Counted from the stretch's first letter, positions 37,801 through 46,719 are shown. The stretch is DNA of 64,000 nucleotides from Flagellimonas aequoris (GCF_003584165.1 NZ_QXFJ01000009.1:232651-296650); one strand, 5' to 3'. Notes: generated by a model from the sequence alone, not told the origin. Numbers and translations: made by a program.

Positions 37801-38373
37801 AAGCCAGGCATCATCATGCTTGCCATCTTCCTGAGTTTGATCGGGGTATTTGGCGGATTGGTGGCCACGGGAAGTGCGTTCGTGATCATGATGACCATGA
37901 TGGGAATCATTTCCCTAGCAGGTATTGTGGTGAACAACGGGGTGGTACTGTTGGATTATACCCAACTGTTAATCGATAGAAGAAAGGACAAACTCGATAT
38001 GGACGAGGACGAACTGTTGGAGATGGAAGATTTCACAGAAATCGTGGTAAGAGGTGGTAAGGCCAGGTTGCGACCTGTACTGTTGACGGCCATCACCACC
38101 ATTTTGGGATTGATCCCGTTGGCCACAGGGTTCAACATCAACTTCTTCACCTTGATGAGCGACTTTGACCCGAACATCTATTTTGGTGGGGACAACGTAA
38201 TATTCTGGGGACCCTTGGCATGGACCGTGATCTACGGATTGTTCGTGGCCACGTTCTTGACCTTGGTAGTGGTGCCCATACTATTCAGTTTGGTGTACAA
38301 GCTTAAGATCAGGATCAGAAAAAGAAAATTAGCAAGGGAAGAGCGCAAAGCAGTGAATACAGCAACTGCCTAA
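34867..38373 (+). CDS. RND efflux permease with extra membrane pair
   Basis: 1168 residues, about 120 longer than AcrB. The order is that of a hydrophobe/amphiphile RND pump: helix 1, porter loop, helices 2-6 (helix 4 reads GMLVDNGIVVVEN with one Asp where AcrB has two), then a second half with its own loop. Between the halves, at about residues 520-565, there are two further hydrophobic stretches (IVAVIGLLIIFFGG and GTVMVVTAIMLWVYRFFL) not found in AcrB. It is the last gene of the TetR-TolC-adaptor operon and should export drugs, bile-like compounds or other amphiphiles by proton exchange. Confidence 0.93.
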   Translation: MSKQKKQVDKEFGLSSWAIDNQTTMYVLIVVILILGAMAYFSMPRESFPEVKETKIYISSIYPGNTAEDIEKLITDPLEEELKTVSNVVEITSTSQEDYSMIIVEFDENISVEGALQKVKDEVDSKTAGEDWPTFNDAKVEPNVFDLSLSEEMPILNINISGDYPVDKLKEYGEYLEDEIEGLQEIKQVDIRGAQEKEVEVAVDIYKMMAAKVSFNDVIGSISNENMTMSAGNLIASGQRRTIRIVGEIDKPKDLENFVVKSENGNPIYLKDIAKVTFKEEDKTTYAREFGEPVVMLDVKKRSGKNMVAAVEQIKVIVDDAIKNVFPQDLKITIANDQSTKTIGQVDDLVNNIIFGIILVVGVLMFFLGFKNALFVGFAIPMSMFMSLMILNAMGYTMNTMILFGLIMGLGMLVDNGIVVVENVYRLMDEEGMSRIEAAKKGIGEIAFPIIISTLTTVAAFVPLGLWPGIMGQFMMYFPITLSVVLGSSLFVAIFFNSVLVSRYMTTEDKEMPLKQIIRITSIVAVIGLLIIFFGGSYRGLGTVMVVTAIMLWVYRFFLRGWANGFQKNILPKWENLYERTLRFALAGKRPILIAITTLVLLLISFVGFGISVGSQRTKVEFFPDNKPNQIIVYIEYPEGTDIEKTNAITKDIENKVYGIINSDAYMHGDYNFMTESAVSQVGEGAGNPQTDGGSSAEMPHRGKITATMREFKYREGADSNELLRKVQEALKDVYPGVAISVEKDAVGPPVGYPINIELEGDDYTELINTAEEMRNFINTKNIPGIDELKIDVNKSKPSMLVAVDRKKAGELGVATGQVGQQLRSSIFGSKAGIYKENGEDYDIYVRFNEKDRYNTSALFNQRITFRDPSSGQIKEVPVSAVTKQVNSTGFNAIKHRDVRRVVTVYSALAPGFTDAAAVVGKIQEEMNDFENLPSGIKIDYTGQIEEQKDQFQFLMGAFFTGLGLIFFILIFQFNSISKPGIIMLAIFLSLIGVFGGLVATGSAFVIMMTMMGIISLAGIVVNNGVVLLDYTQLLIDRRKDKLDMDEDELLEMEDFTEIVVRGGKARLRPVLLTAITTILGLIPLATGFNINFFTLMSDFDPNIYFGGDNVIFWGPLAWTVIYGLFVATFLTLVVVPILFSLVYKLKIRIRKRKLAREERKAVNTATA

Positions 38374-38400
38374 AACCTTCCAAAAGGTACCCAACAAAAA

Positions 38401-38433
38401 AAGCCCCGACCTAATAGGTCGGGGCTTTTTCTT
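38401..38433 (+). terminator. Rho-independent terminator of the efflux operon
   Basis: An 11-bp perfect stem (AAGCCCCGACC / GGTCGGGGCTT) with loop TAATA followed by a run of T, 27 bases after the RND stop codon. Preceding A residues would let it act in the opposite direction too, for the gene ending at 38448. Confidence 0.92.
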
Positions 38434-38447
38434 AAACACTGATTTAA

Positions 38448-38801
38448 TTACTGGTTCACAGAGACGACTTCGCCTTGGCTCCAGTTTTTAACGTTTGCAA
38501 TTCGGTTGTCGGTAAAATCCACTTCCTTCAATACATCATTTTCCCAGAAGAACCATTTTCCGGTTTTCTTACCATTCATGTATTGACCTGTAGCTATCTT
38601 TTTTCCTTCATTATTGAACATCACCCAATCCCCATGTAGCTTTCCGTTCAACAAAAAGCCAGTTTGGGCGATTTCTCCATTATCGTGAAAATAAGTAGCC
38701 TTTACCATTTTACCATCTTTTTCAAAAGTAGGTTTGATATCTTGTGCAGATATACCTACCGTAAACATCACCGCCAAAAGAAATACTGCTTTTTTCATCA
38801 C
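38448..38801 (-). CDS. Secreted MORN/YwqK-like repeat protein
   Basis: 117 residues with a signal peptide ending near GISAQ (about residue 20). The mature part has repeated short beta hairpins of the form ATYFHDNGEIAQTGFLLNGKLHGDW and GKKIATGQYMNGKKTGKWFFW, as in MORN and YwqK-type proteins. Such proteins are sometimes misnamed nicotinic acid mononucleotide adenylyltransferase in databases; the real nadD is at 52.4 kb. Periplasmic or surface role unknown. Starts at 38801 or 38798. Confidence 0.82.
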   Translation of the reverse strand: MMKKAVFLLAVMFTVGISAQDIKPTFEKDGKMVKATYFHDNGEIAQTGFLLNGKLHGDWVMFNNEGKKIATGQYMNGKKTGKWFFWENDVLKEVDFTDNRIANVKNWSQGEVVSVNQ

Positions 38802-38836
38802 GTTATTGGGATTTTAAATGGTTAATACTATTAGAC

Positions 38837-38866
38837 AACGTAACAAATATACATATATTTTACGTT
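38837..38866 (-). promoter_or_regulatory. Promoter-like element within an inverted repeat
   Basis: On the minus strand TATATTTG (38844-38851) matches the -7 consensus about 42 bases before the MORN-like gene. It lies between AACGTAA (38837-38843) and TTACGTT (38860-38866), a perfect 7-bp inverted repeat, so a regulator could bind over the promoter. Confidence 0.4.
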
Positions 38867-39149
38867 AAATAAATATTTAGGTAACTTTTAATTTACATTG
38901 AATTAACATTAAAAATTTAAGTAATTGATTAATAGATATTTATAGCATTCAGTAAACTAGAGCAATCCTCCTTTTGTCGATAATTTTGACACATATTCCA
39001 GTCAAAAAGAACTTCAATGTAAATTTATTGTAAATTCTAAGTTATGTAAATAATCCTTGTATGGGACGTTAAAAAATCAATCCGTCAGAAATATTTTTCC
39101 CGATAACGAGAAAAAAAGGTTTACTAGCAATAAATAATGCTATTCCTAT
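38867..39149. other. AT-rich intergenic stretch without recognised gene
   Basis: Together with its flanks this forms the only gap longer than 300 bases (38802-39176), between the divergent MORN-like gene and aspS. It is very AT-rich, has no frame worth calling and no tRNA-like fold that I can see. A TAATTTTG near 38981 resembles a -7 box but lacks a partner. Confidence 0.5.
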
Positions 39150-39157
39150 TAAATTTG
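39150..39157 (+). promoter_or_regulatory. -7 element of the aspS promoter
   Basis: TAAATTTG fits TAnnTTTG, ends 19 bases before the aspS ATG. No clear TTG is found 19 bases upstream, so only half of the promoter is recognised. Confidence 0.5.
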
Positions 39158-39176
39158 CCCTCTCATTACAAACATC

Positions 39177-40931
39177 ATGTACAGAAGCAATACGTGTGGT
39201 GCTTTAAGGGCATCTGATATCGGTTCCGAGGTTATTTTAAGTGGATGGGTGCACAAGGTCAGGGATAAAGGCTTTGTAGTGTGGGTAGATCTTCGTGATC
39301 GTTACGGCATAACCCAATTGGTTTTGGATGAGGACCGCACCGCGTTGGAGCTTTTGGAAAAGGCCCGTGAGCTGGGTCGTGAAACCGTTATTCAGGCCAA
39401 AGGCCAAGTGATAGAAAGGGCATCCAAAAACCCAAATATCCCCACTGGGGACATCGAGGTGTTGGTAAGCGAACTCACCATTCTCAATAAATCCCTTTTA
39501 CCTCCTTTCACCATTGAGGATGAAACGGATGGCGGAGAGGATATCCGAATGAAATACCGCTATCTGGACATCCGAAGAAACCCGGTAAAAAACAACCTCA
39601 TCTTCAGACATAAGGTGAGTATGGAGGTTAGAAAATATTTGTCCGACCAGGGCTTTGTGGATGTGGAAACCCCATATCTGATCAAATCCACCCCTGAAGG
39701 TGCGAGGGACTTTTTGGTGCCCAGCCGCATGAACGAGGGCCAATTTTATGCCCTGCCCCAATCCCCCCAGACCTTTAAACAGTTGTTGATGGTGGGCGGA
39801 ATGGACAAGTATTTCCAGATCGTGAAATGCTTTAGGGACGAGGACCTCCGCGCGGACAGGCAACCCGAGTTCACGCAGATAGATTGTGAAATGGCCTTTG
39901 TGGAGCAAGAGGATATCCTGAACACTTTTGAAGGACTGACCAAACATTTGTTGAAGGAAATCAAAGGTGTCGAAATCGACAAATTCCCTAGAATGACCTT
40001 TGACGATGCCATGAGACTTTATGGCAATGATAAACCGGACATCCGTTTCGGAATGGTATTCGGCGAACTGAATACCGTGGCCCAACACAAGGATTTTGGG
40101 GTTTTCAATTCGGCCGAGTTGGTAGTAGGTATTGCCGTGCCAGGCGCAGCGTCCTATACCAGAAAGGAAATTGATGCCCTAATCGATTGGGTAAAACGGC
40201 CACAAGTTGGCGCCAAGGGGATGGTTTACGTAAAATACAATGAGGACGGCACCTATAAATCATCCGTGGACAAATTCTACGATGAACAGGATTTAGCTAA
40301 ATGGGCGGAAGTGACAGGTGCGAAACCTGGAGACCTTATTTGTGTGCTATCCGGTGATGCCAATGCTACCCGTGCACAATTAAGTGCCTTGAGAATGGAA
40401 CTGGCCAACAAAATGGGTCTACGAAAACCTGACGAATTCGCCCCACTTTGGGTAGTGGATTTCCCCTTGTTGGAACTGGATGATGAAACGGGCACCTACC
40501 ATGCCATGCACCACCCCTTTACATCGCCAAAACCCGGTCAGTTGGAATTATTGGAAACCAACCCCGGTGCGGTAAAGGCCAATGCCTATGATTTGGTGCT
40601 GAATGGAAATGAAATAGGCGGTGGTTCCATCAGGATCCACGACAAGGAGACACAGGCGACCATGTTCAAACATTTGGGCTTTACCCCGGAAGAGGCCAAG
40701 GCACAGTTTGGATTTTTGATGGATGCCTTCCAATACGGAGCACCTCCCCATGGAGGTATCGCTTTTGGACTCGACCGATTGGTGGCTATTTTAGGCGGAC
40801 AGGAAACCATCCGTGATTTTATCGCATTCCCTAAAAACAATAGCGGAAGGGACGTAATGATCGATGCGCCTGCCCATATCGATCAAGAACAACTGGATGA
40901 ATTGCACTTGAAATTGACACATACCTCATAA
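39177..40931 (+). CDS. aspS: Aspartate-tRNA ligase
   Basis: 584 residues, the usual length of bacterial AspRS. The N-terminal OB-fold anticodon domain ([21 protein letters not shown]) is followed by the class II core: motif 2 [21 protein letters not shown], the bacterial GAD insertion at about 280-410, and motif 3 [16 protein letters not shown] near the C-terminus. It charges tRNA-Asp in the cytosol. An intrinsic terminator follows at once. Confidence 0.98.
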   Translation: MYRSNTCGALRASDIGSEVILSGWVHKVRDKGFVVWVDLRDRYGITQLVLDEDRTALELLEKARELGRETVIQAKGQVIERASKNPNIPTGDIEVLVSELTILNKSLLPPFTIEDETDGGEDIRMKYRYLDIRRNPVKNNLIFRHKVSMEVRKYLSDQGFVDVETPYLIKSTPEGARDFLVPSRMNEGQFYALPQSPQTFKQLLMVGGMDKYFQIVKCFRDEDLRADRQPEFTQIDCEMAFVEQEDILNTFEGLTKHLLKEIKGVEIDKFPRMTFDDAMRLYGNDKPDIRFGMVFGELNTVAQHKDFGVFNSAELVVGIAVPGAASYTRKEIDALIDWVKRPQVGAKGMVYVKYNEDGTYKSSVDKFYDEQDLAKWAEVTGAKPGDLICVLSGDANATRAQLSALRMELANKMGLRKPDEFAPLWVVDFPLLELDDETGTYHAMHHPFTSPKPGQLELLETNPGAVKANAYDLVLNGNEIGGGSIRIHDKETQATMFKHLGFTPEEAKAQFGFLMDAFQYGAPPHGGIAFGLDRLVAILGGQETIRDFIAFPKNNSGRDVMIDAPAHIDQEQLDELHLKLTHTS

Positions 40932-40936
40932 ACTTC

Positions 40937-40964
40937 AAATCCCGATTGTTATCGGGATTTTTTT
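40937..40964 (+). terminator. Rho-independent terminator after aspS
   Basis: AAATCCCGAT and ATCGGGATTT form a 10-bp stem around TGTT, followed by more T. It begins five bases after the aspS stop and ends before the ClC start at 40978. Confidence 0.88.
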
Positions 40965-40977
40965 GACCTTTGGATCA

Positions 40978-42768
40978 ATGGGACATAAAAAATCTTGGTT
41001 GACAAAATTTTTGGTTTGGCGGGCCAAACACATCTCTCATAGGCAATTTGTGGCCATCTTGAGCATTCTTGTGGGCTTCACTTCCGGAATGGGGGCCGTT
41101 ATACTAAAAAACCTGACGCATTTCTTCCAACATCTTATGGAAGGTAGATTGGTACAGGAATATCATCATGCCTTTTATTTTGTTTTCCCTATCATAGGCT
41201 TGACCTTGGTGTATCTCGTCATCAAATACGTCATCAGGAATAAGGTAAGCCACGGCATCCCTTCCACTTTATATGCCATTTCCAAAAGAAAGGGTATTAT
41301 GGCCAGATATCAAATGTTCGGTTCGATCCTCACCGCCCCCATCACCGTTGGTTTTGGAGGTTCTGTGGGACTTGAAGGACCAACGGTGGCCACAGGTGCT
41401 GCCATCAGTTCCAACATTGCCCGTGCCTTGCACTTGAACCACGCTACACGGATTCTGTTGATTAGCTGTGCTTCTGCCGGTGCATTATCCTCCATTTTCA
41501 AGGCACCCATTGCCGCCATCGTATTTGCCATCGAGGTTTTCAGTTTGGATTTGACCCTTGCATCGCTTCTGCCTTTGTTGCTGGCCTCCATATCGGCCAT
41601 TATCACCTCTTATTTCTTTTTTGGGGATGATGCCTTGTTGCCCTTTAAGATCGTAGATGGTTTTACTATTGCAGATGTACCCTTTTATATGGTATTGGGG
41701 CTGTTCGGAGGTATTACTTCCATTTACTTTACCGAGGTGTATACACGGATACAGAACTTTTTTGACAAACTTGGCTCTCCCATTCAAAAATTGATGTTAG
41801 GTGGGGTGGTCATCGGGGTATTGGTTTTTTTGGTCCCCCCCCTATATGGTGAAGGTTTCGATACGATGAACAATTTGGTACAGGGCAACACCGATGCTGT
41901 TCTTGAGAACAACTTCCTGAATCTTGACCTGAACAACGGCTGGGTGGTCATTTTGCTTTTGGCAGGACTTGTGGCCTTTAAGATCGTGGCCAGTGCCCTC
42001 ACCTTTGGTGCAGGGGGTGTTGGCGGTATTTTTGCCCCTACCCTTTTTATGGGAAGTCTTATGGGTAATTGTGTGGCCAAGTTCATCAACCATTTGGGAA
42101 TTTTCAAAAACATGGTCTCGGAAAGTAATTTTACCTTGGTGGGCATGACTGGGCTTATGGCCGGTGTATTGCATGCCCCGCTAACGGCCATCTTCCTTAT
42201 TGCAGAGGTAACCGGAGGATATGAGCTCTTCATTCCGTTGATGGTCACTGCCGCCATTTCCTATGCGCTGGCACGCTATGTACACCCACACTCCGTTTAT
42301 GCCATGGAATTGGCGCGTAAGGGCGAACTCATTACCCACAATAAAGACCATGCGGTGCTGATGTTCATGGAAATGGACAAGGTGATAGAAAAGAATTTTT
42401 TGCCCGTTTACCCTAAAATGAATCTGGGTGACATCGTCCACAAAGTGGTCACCCAATCCACACGAAATATTTTTCCTGTGGTCCATGAAAAGAAAGGCAC
42501 TTTGTTGGGTATCATCCTGATGGATGACATCAGACCCATCATGTTCGACCAGACCATGTACGATAAAGTGTTGGCCACCGATGTGATGCAGACACCACCG
42601 AGCATCATCGACCTGGATACGGATAAAATGGCCGATGTAATGAAGAAGTTTCAGGATAGTGGTGCATGGAACCTACCCGTGGTAAAAGATGGAAAATATG
42701 AAGGGTTTATTTCCAAATCAAAATTGCTTACCGCCTACCGTAGGGAACTCATCAACTATACGCAATGA
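40978..42768 (+). CDS. ClC-type chloride channel or transporter with CBS pair
   Basis: 596 residues from ATG 40978; a TTG at 40963 lies inside the terminator. The ClC core shows SHGIPSTLYAI (GSGIP-like), GSVGLEGPT with the gating Glu, and FGAGGVGGIFAPTLFMG (GxFxP). About ten to twelve membrane segments are followed at about 450-590 by two CBS domains (IVHKVVTQSTRNIFPVVHE and VMKKFQDSGAWNLPVVKDG), which usually bind nucleotides and regulate the gate. It moves chloride or a related anion; channel versus antiporter is undecided. The next gene overlaps its stop by four bases. Confidence 0.94.
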   Translation: MGHKKSWLTKFLVWRAKHISHRQFVAILSILVGFTSGMGAVILKNLTHFFQHLMEGRLVQEYHHAFYFVFPIIGLTLVYLVIKYVIRNKVSHGIPSTLYAISKRKGIMARYQMFGSILTAPITVGFGGSVGLEGPTVATGAAISSNIARALHLNHATRILLISCASAGALSSIFKAPIAAIVFAIEVFSLDLTLASLLPLLLASISAIITSYFFFGDDALLPFKIVDGFTIADVPFYMVLGLFGGITSIYFTEVYTRIQNFFDKLGSPIQKLMLGGVVIGVLVFLVPPLYGEGFDTMNNLVQGNTDAVLENNFLNLDLNNGWVVILLLAGLVAFKIVASALTFGAGGVGGIFAPTLFMGSLMGNCVAKFINHLGIFKNMVSESNFTLVGMTGLMAGVLHAPLTAIFLIAEVTGGYELFIPLMVTAAISYALARYVHPHSVYAMELARKGELITHNKDHAVLMFMEMDKVIEKNFLPVYPKMNLGDIVHKVVTQSTRNIFPVVHEKKGTLLGIILMDDIRPIMFDQTMYDKVLATDVMQTPPSIIDLDTDKMADVMKKFQDSGAWNLPVVKDGKYEGFISKSKLLTAYRRELINYTQ

Positions 42769-43028
42769 AAATCATCTTCAGATATATCGTTCTACTCTTG
42801 GTCATAGCGGCATTGACCAGCATTATCTATGGCTTGAACATTGAGGAGAAAGACCCCGTAACGGCCCAGAAATTTATTGGCGGGGGTACTGCAGGCCTGT
42901 TTTTAGTGGCCATGCCCCTTTTTTTATTTACAGAAAGTAGGGGCAAAAACATGAAAGATTACATGCTCACCAATGAAAATATTAAGAAAATGCAAAATAA
43001 TGAACGTAAAAACACTGATACTCAATAA
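42765..43028 (+). CDS. Small two-span membrane protein coupled to ClC gene
   Basis: 87 residues with two membrane helices (about 5-24 and 39-56) and a polar, Asn/Lys-rich C-terminal tail. No named family is recognised. Its ATG overlaps the ClC stop, so it is co-translated and may be an accessory subunit or simply an operon partner. Confidence 0.7.
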   Translation: MKIIFRYIVLLLVIAALTSIIYGLNIEEKDPVTAQKFIGGGTAGLFLVAMPLFLFTESRGKNMKDYMLTNENIKKMQNNERKNTDTQ

Positions 43029-43110
43029 TTTTCAAAAGATTTAATCTTCAATTCATCCAACGGGCCATAAAAAATCCTACATTCGTGTTTTAACATTTTA
43101 TTTTTTTTTA

Positions 43111-43305
43111 ATGACTGGTACAGTAAAATTTTTCAATGACTCCAAAGGTTACGGTTTCATTACCAACGACGAAACAGGAAAAGACATTTTCGTTCATGTT
43201 ACGGCATTGAACGGAGTGGAACTGAACGAAGGTGACAAAGTAGAATACTCTGAAGAAGAAGGAAGAAAAGGTGTGGTTGCCGCAAAAGTGAAGGTAATCG
43301 GATAA
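43111..43305 (+). CDS. Cold shock domain protein
   Basis: 64 residues, a single cold shock domain. The RNA-binding motifs KGYGFI (RNP1) and DIFVHV (RNP2) are intact, and the start MTGTVKFFNDSKGYGFI is standard. It binds single-stranded RNA or DNA and melts mRNA structure. It has its own strong terminator. Confidence 0.95.
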   Translation: MTGTVKFFNDSKGYGFITNDETGKDIFVHVTALNGVELNEGDKVEYSEEEGRKGVVAAKVKVIG

Positions 43306-43332
43306 CAATATTTTATTTTGATTTGTTTTAGG

Positions 43333-43356
43333 ACCCTGGCGCTGCCAGGGTTTTTT
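43333..43356 (+). terminator. Rho-independent terminator after the cold shock gene
   Basis: ACCCTGGC and GCCAGGGT pair perfectly around GCT, followed by a T run. It lies 27 bases after the cold shock stop and just before the end of the convergent tadA gene. Confidence 0.9.
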
Positions 43357-43358
43357 AT

Positions 43359-43808
43359 TTAGTTGAGGTTCCTTCTTTGGATAAAGAACCTTTTTAACAA
43401 TTCGGATGCCTCGTTTTCCAATATTCCGCTAATTACTTCGGTCTTGGGATGAAGATGTCCCCCCACCACATTAAAACCACGCTCCAGATCGGCGGCCCCA
43501 TATACCACTTTCGAAATTTGGCTCCAATACAAGGCTCCTGCACACATCTGGCAGGGTTCCAATGTAACATAGAGGGTACAGCCATGAAGATATTTTCCTC
43601 CCAAAAAATTGGAAGCCGCCGTAATGGCCTGCATTTCAGCATGGGCCGTAACATCTTTTAAACGTTCCGTAAGGTTGTGTGCCCTTCCAATGATCCTATT
43701 GTTCACTACCACCACGGCACCCACAGGAACCTCCCCATTTTCGAATGCAATTTCGGCCTCTTGCAAGGCCTTTTTCATAAAATAGGTGTCATCGAACGGA
43801 TTTTCCAC
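43359..43808 (-). CDS. tadA: tRNA adenosine(34) deaminase
   Basis: 149 residues. The zinc deaminase motif is complete: H56-A-E58 with the catalytic Glu and P85-C86-x2-C89. The TERLKDVTAHAEMQAI stretch and the C-terminal helix FFIQRR are typical of TadA, which converts A34 to inosine in tRNA-Arg. The start is a GTG at 43808; the first ATG in frame (residue 11) would trim the N-terminal helix, so GTG is preferred. Confidence 0.93.
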   Translation of the reverse strand: MENPFDDTYFMKKALQEAEIAFENGEVPVGAVVVVNNRIIGRAHNLTERLKDVTAHAEMQAITAASNFLGGKYLHGCTLYVTLEPCQMCAGALYWSQISKVVYGAADLERGFNVVGGHLHPKTEVISGILENEASELLKRFFIQRRNLN

Positions 43809-43872
43809 GATAATTTTTAAAATTTTGAAGACATGGCTAAGCTACGCATAAAAAAATTTTGGAGAGAATCGG

Positions 43873-43880
43873 TACTTTTG
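43873..43880 (+). promoter_or_regulatory. -7 element of the dxs promoter
   Basis: TACTTTTG matches TAnnTTTG and ends eleven bases before the proposed TTG start of dxs, implying a very short or absent leader. It lies inside the open frame that extends upstream to 43859, which argues against the longer start. Confidence 0.5.
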
Positions 43881-43891
43881 TTTTTTGTCCA

Positions 43892-45670
43892 TTGGAAACA
43901 TTGCTATCACATATCAATTCCCCCGCCGACCTCAAAAAATTAACCTTGGATGAGCTGCCCCGACTTGCCCAGGAACTTCGGGAATTTATCATCGACATTG
44001 TTTCCACAAAAGAAGGTCATCTAGGGGCCAGTTTAGGAGTTGTGGAATTGACCATTGCCCTGCACTATGTGTTCGACACCCCAAACGATAAACTCATCTG
44101 GGATGTGGGCCATCAGGCATACGGTCATAAGATCTTGACGGGTAGAAAGGAAATATTCGACACCAATCGACAGTTAGGGGGCATCAGCGGTTTTCCGAAA
44201 CGCAGCGAAAGTGTTTATGATGATTTTGGAACAGGGCACAGCTCAACCGCCATATCCGCTATTTTGGGTATGGCAATGGCTTCTAAATTGAAAGGTAATA
44301 CCGACAGGCAACATGTAGCCGTGGTAGGCGATGCCTCCATTGCCAGCGGCATGGCCTTTGAAGGATTGAACCATTTGGGGGTCACCGATGTGAATGCCCT
44401 CATCATTTTGAACGACAATGCCATCGGCATCGACCCTAGTGTCGGAGCACTGAAAAAATACCTCACCAATGTAAAAGCTGGGACCGCCAAGGACGAGAAC
44501 ATCTTCGAATGCCTCAACCTCAACTACTCAGGACCCATGGACGGGCATGACGTAAAAACGCTTGTTGGTGAACTTGAACGGTTAAAAAAAGTATCAGGCC
44601 CTAAATTGTTGCATATTATCACCACCAAGGGCAAAGGCCTCAAAAAAGCAGAGGAGGAGCAGGTGGTATACCATGCTCCGGGAAAATTTGACAAACGTAC
44701 CGGGGAACGGGTAAAAAAATCCAACGGTGCTGAACCTCCCAAATACCAAGATGTTTTCGGACATACCTTGGTAGAACTGGCGGAAAAGAACAACAAGATT
44801 GTGGGCATTACCCCAGCCATGCCAACAGGAAGTTCGTTAAAGTTCATGATGGATAAAATGCCGGATAGGGCATTCGACGTTGGCATAGCCGAACAACATG
44901 CCGTTACCTTGGCAGCAGGGATGGCAACCCAAGGATTGATCCCTTTTTGCAACATTTATTCCACTTTTTTGCAACGGGCCTATGATCAGGTCATCCATGA
45001 TGTCGCACTTCAAAAACTCCCTGTGATCTTTTGTTTGGACCGTGCCGGACTGGTAGGCCAGGATGGCCCCACGCATCACGGTGTCTTTGATATCGCATAC
45101 CTAAGATGCATTCCCAATATGATGGTCTTTGCCCCCATGAACGAAATGGAACTGAGAAATATCATGTACACCGCCCAGTTGGGGCTTGATGGCCCCATTG
45201 CCATCCGCTATCCAAGGGGTCGTGGGGTAAACCTTGATTGGCGAAATAAGTTCGAAAGGATTGAAATCGGAACCGCCAGATGTTTAAAAGAAGGTTCCAA
45301 GTTAGCCATCCTTTCCATTGGCCATTTGGGAAATGAAGTGGAAGGTTTAATCGGTGCTTTGGACAAGCCTGAAGAAGTGGGCCATTTTGATATGAGGTTC
45401 GTAAAACCATTGGACAAAAGCACACTACGTACTATTTTTGAAAAATATGAGCAGATAATCACCTTGGAAGATGGATGCAAAATGGGAGGGTTTGGATCTG
45501 CGGTACTTGAATTTGCAAATGAAGAAGGGTTTTCCAAACCTGTTAAAATTTTTGGCGTTCCCGATCGGTTTGTTGAACATGGAACAATACCCGAGACCCA
45601 AAAACTGGCTGGTATGGATTTTGATGCCCTGTTTTCTTACATACAATCAACCTTAGACCAATGCGGATAA
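43892..45670 (+). CDS. dxs: 1-deoxy-D-xylulose-5-phosphate synthase
   Basis: 592 residues from a TTG at 43892, giving LETLLSHINSPADLKKL, the usual DXS beginning; the frame extends to a TTG at 43859 across the promoter. The thiamine-diphosphate enzyme joins pyruvate and glyceraldehyde-3-phosphate at the head of the MEP isoprenoid pathway. HQAYGHKILTGR, the cofactor motif GDASIASGMAFEGLNHLG...NDN, and the pyrimidine-domain blocks VGIAEQHAVTLAAGMA and DRAGLVGQDGPTHHG are present. It supplies precursors for the carotenoid genes at 28-30 kb. It overlaps the next gene by ten bases. Confidence 0.96.
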   Translation: METLLSHINSPADLKKLTLDELPRLAQELREFIIDIVSTKEGHLGASLGVVELTIALHYVFDTPNDKLIWDVGHQAYGHKILTGRKEIFDTNRQLGGISGFPKRSESVYDDFGTGHSSTAISAILGMAMASKLKGNTDRQHVAVVGDASIASGMAFEGLNHLGVTDVNALIILNDNAIGIDPSVGALKKYLTNVKAGTAKDENIFECLNLNYSGPMDGHDVKTLVGELERLKKVSGPKLLHIITTKGKGLKKAEEEQVVYHAPGKFDKRTGERVKKSNGAEPPKYQDVFGHTLVELAEKNNKIVGITPAMPTGSSLKFMMDKMPDRAFDVGIAEQHAVTLAAGMATQGLIPFCNIYSTFLQRAYDQVIHDVALQKLPVIFCLDRAGLVGQDGPTHHGVFDIAYLRCIPNMMVFAPMNEMELRNIMYTAQLGLDGPIAIRYPRGRGVNLDWRNKFERIEIGTARCLKEGSKLAILSIGHLGNEVEGLIGALDKPEEVGHFDMRFVKPLDKSTLRTIFEKYEQIITLEDGCKMGGFGSAVLEFANEEGFSKPVKIFGVPDRFVEHGTIPETQKLAGMDFDALFSYIQSTLDQCG

Positions 45671-46719
45671 CTTGTTTTCTGATTCTCTTTCTTACCGTTT
45701 CCTTTTCTGCAAGTGCACAAATAACCCGACTGAAAGTATTTGAACCGGACAGTGTAAATGCCGGTTTCAAGATTGTCCGCATCAAGGACGTAAAATTGAA
45801 ATACCTGCCCAGGAGTGCCAAACTCACGGATCCGAGGGCCGTTCTGAACCGGGTAAAACCGCTACGCAAATGGTACAAGCGTTTTGAACCCACTTCTTTT
45901 TGGAAAAAAGTCAACCAGTTTGGCCTCAACATCAACGAGGTTTCCTTTGTAAACTGGAATGCAGGGGGTGATAATTCGGTTTCCGCATTGGCAAGTTTCA
46001 ACTTTGCCCGTAACTACAAGTTCCGGTATCTCAACTGGAACAACGAAGCGCAGCTACGGTACGGGCTCAATGCCCAAGAAGGGAGAAAACTCAGAAAAAC
46101 GGACGACCAGATTAGGCTTTCTTCCACCATCAGTTTTAGGAAAGACACCATCACCAGTTGGTACTATTCCGTAAAGGCCAATTTCAATACCCAGTTTTCC
46201 AACGGTTTTAAATATCCGGATCGGGACAATCCCATCTCACGGTTCATGTCTCCGGGGTATCTCTATGTAGGTATGGGTACTTCGTACATCCCGGCAAACG
46301 ACAAGTTCAACCTGTACATTTCGCCGGCCACCATGAAATCTACCTTTGTTATGGATGAAGCGCTATCCAATCAAGGTGCTTTTGGTGTGGACAAAGGAAA
46401 AAATGTGTTTTTGGAACTCGGTTTCCTCATCACGAACACTTGGGAAAAAGAGGTAATGAAAAATGTGTTGATGAACCATCGGATAAACCTATATACCGAT
46501 TACGTGCGAAGTTTCGGGAACATCGACGTGGATTGGGAAGTGAACTTTAACCTGAAGGTCAACGACCACATCAATGCCAGTATTGGGACCCATCTCATTT
46601 TTGACGACGACATCAAGTTTGATGAAGTGGTCGATGATGAGGGCAATGTAATAGACCCAGGTATCTCCAGAATTCAGTTCAAACAATTATTGGGACTCGG
46701 GATTATTTACAATTTTTAG
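45661..46719 (+). CDS. DUF3078 domain outer membrane-type protein
   Basis: 352 residues with a signal peptide ending at SASAQ (about residue 20). The conserved NQFGLNINEVSFVNWNAGGDNSVSALASFNF segment is the DUF3078 hallmark, and the C-terminal half consists of alternating amphipathic strands ending in GIIYNF, like an outer membrane beta-barrel. Function unknown. It overlaps dxs by ten bases and converges on the dGTPase gene with a four-base overlap. Confidence 0.88.
   Translation: MRITCFLILFLTVSFSASAQITRLKVFEPDSVNAGFKIVRIKDVKLKYLPRSAKLTDPRAVLNRVKPLRKWYKRFEPTSFWKKVNQFGLNINEVSFVNWNAGGDNSVSALASFNFARNYKFRYLNWNNEAQLRYGLNAQEGRKLRKTDDQIRLSSTISFRKDTITSWYYSVKANFNTQFSNGFKYPDRDNPISRFMSPGYLYVGMGTSYIPANDKFNLYISPATMKSTFVMDEALSNQGAFGVDKGKNVFLELGFLITNTWEKEVMKNVLMNHRINLYTDYVRSFGNIDVDWEVNFNLKVNDHINASIGTHLIFDDDIKFDEVVDDEGNVIDPGISRIQFKQLLGLGIIYNF

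Noticed and set aside
38448..38801. Nicotinic acid mononucleotide adenylyltransferase
   Set aside because: Only MORN-like hairpins are present and no nucleotidyltransferase motif; nadD is found at 52357-52941.
38802..39176. Hidden RNA gene in the largest gap
   Set aside because: Very AT-rich without tRNA-like or stable folded structure that I could identify by eye.
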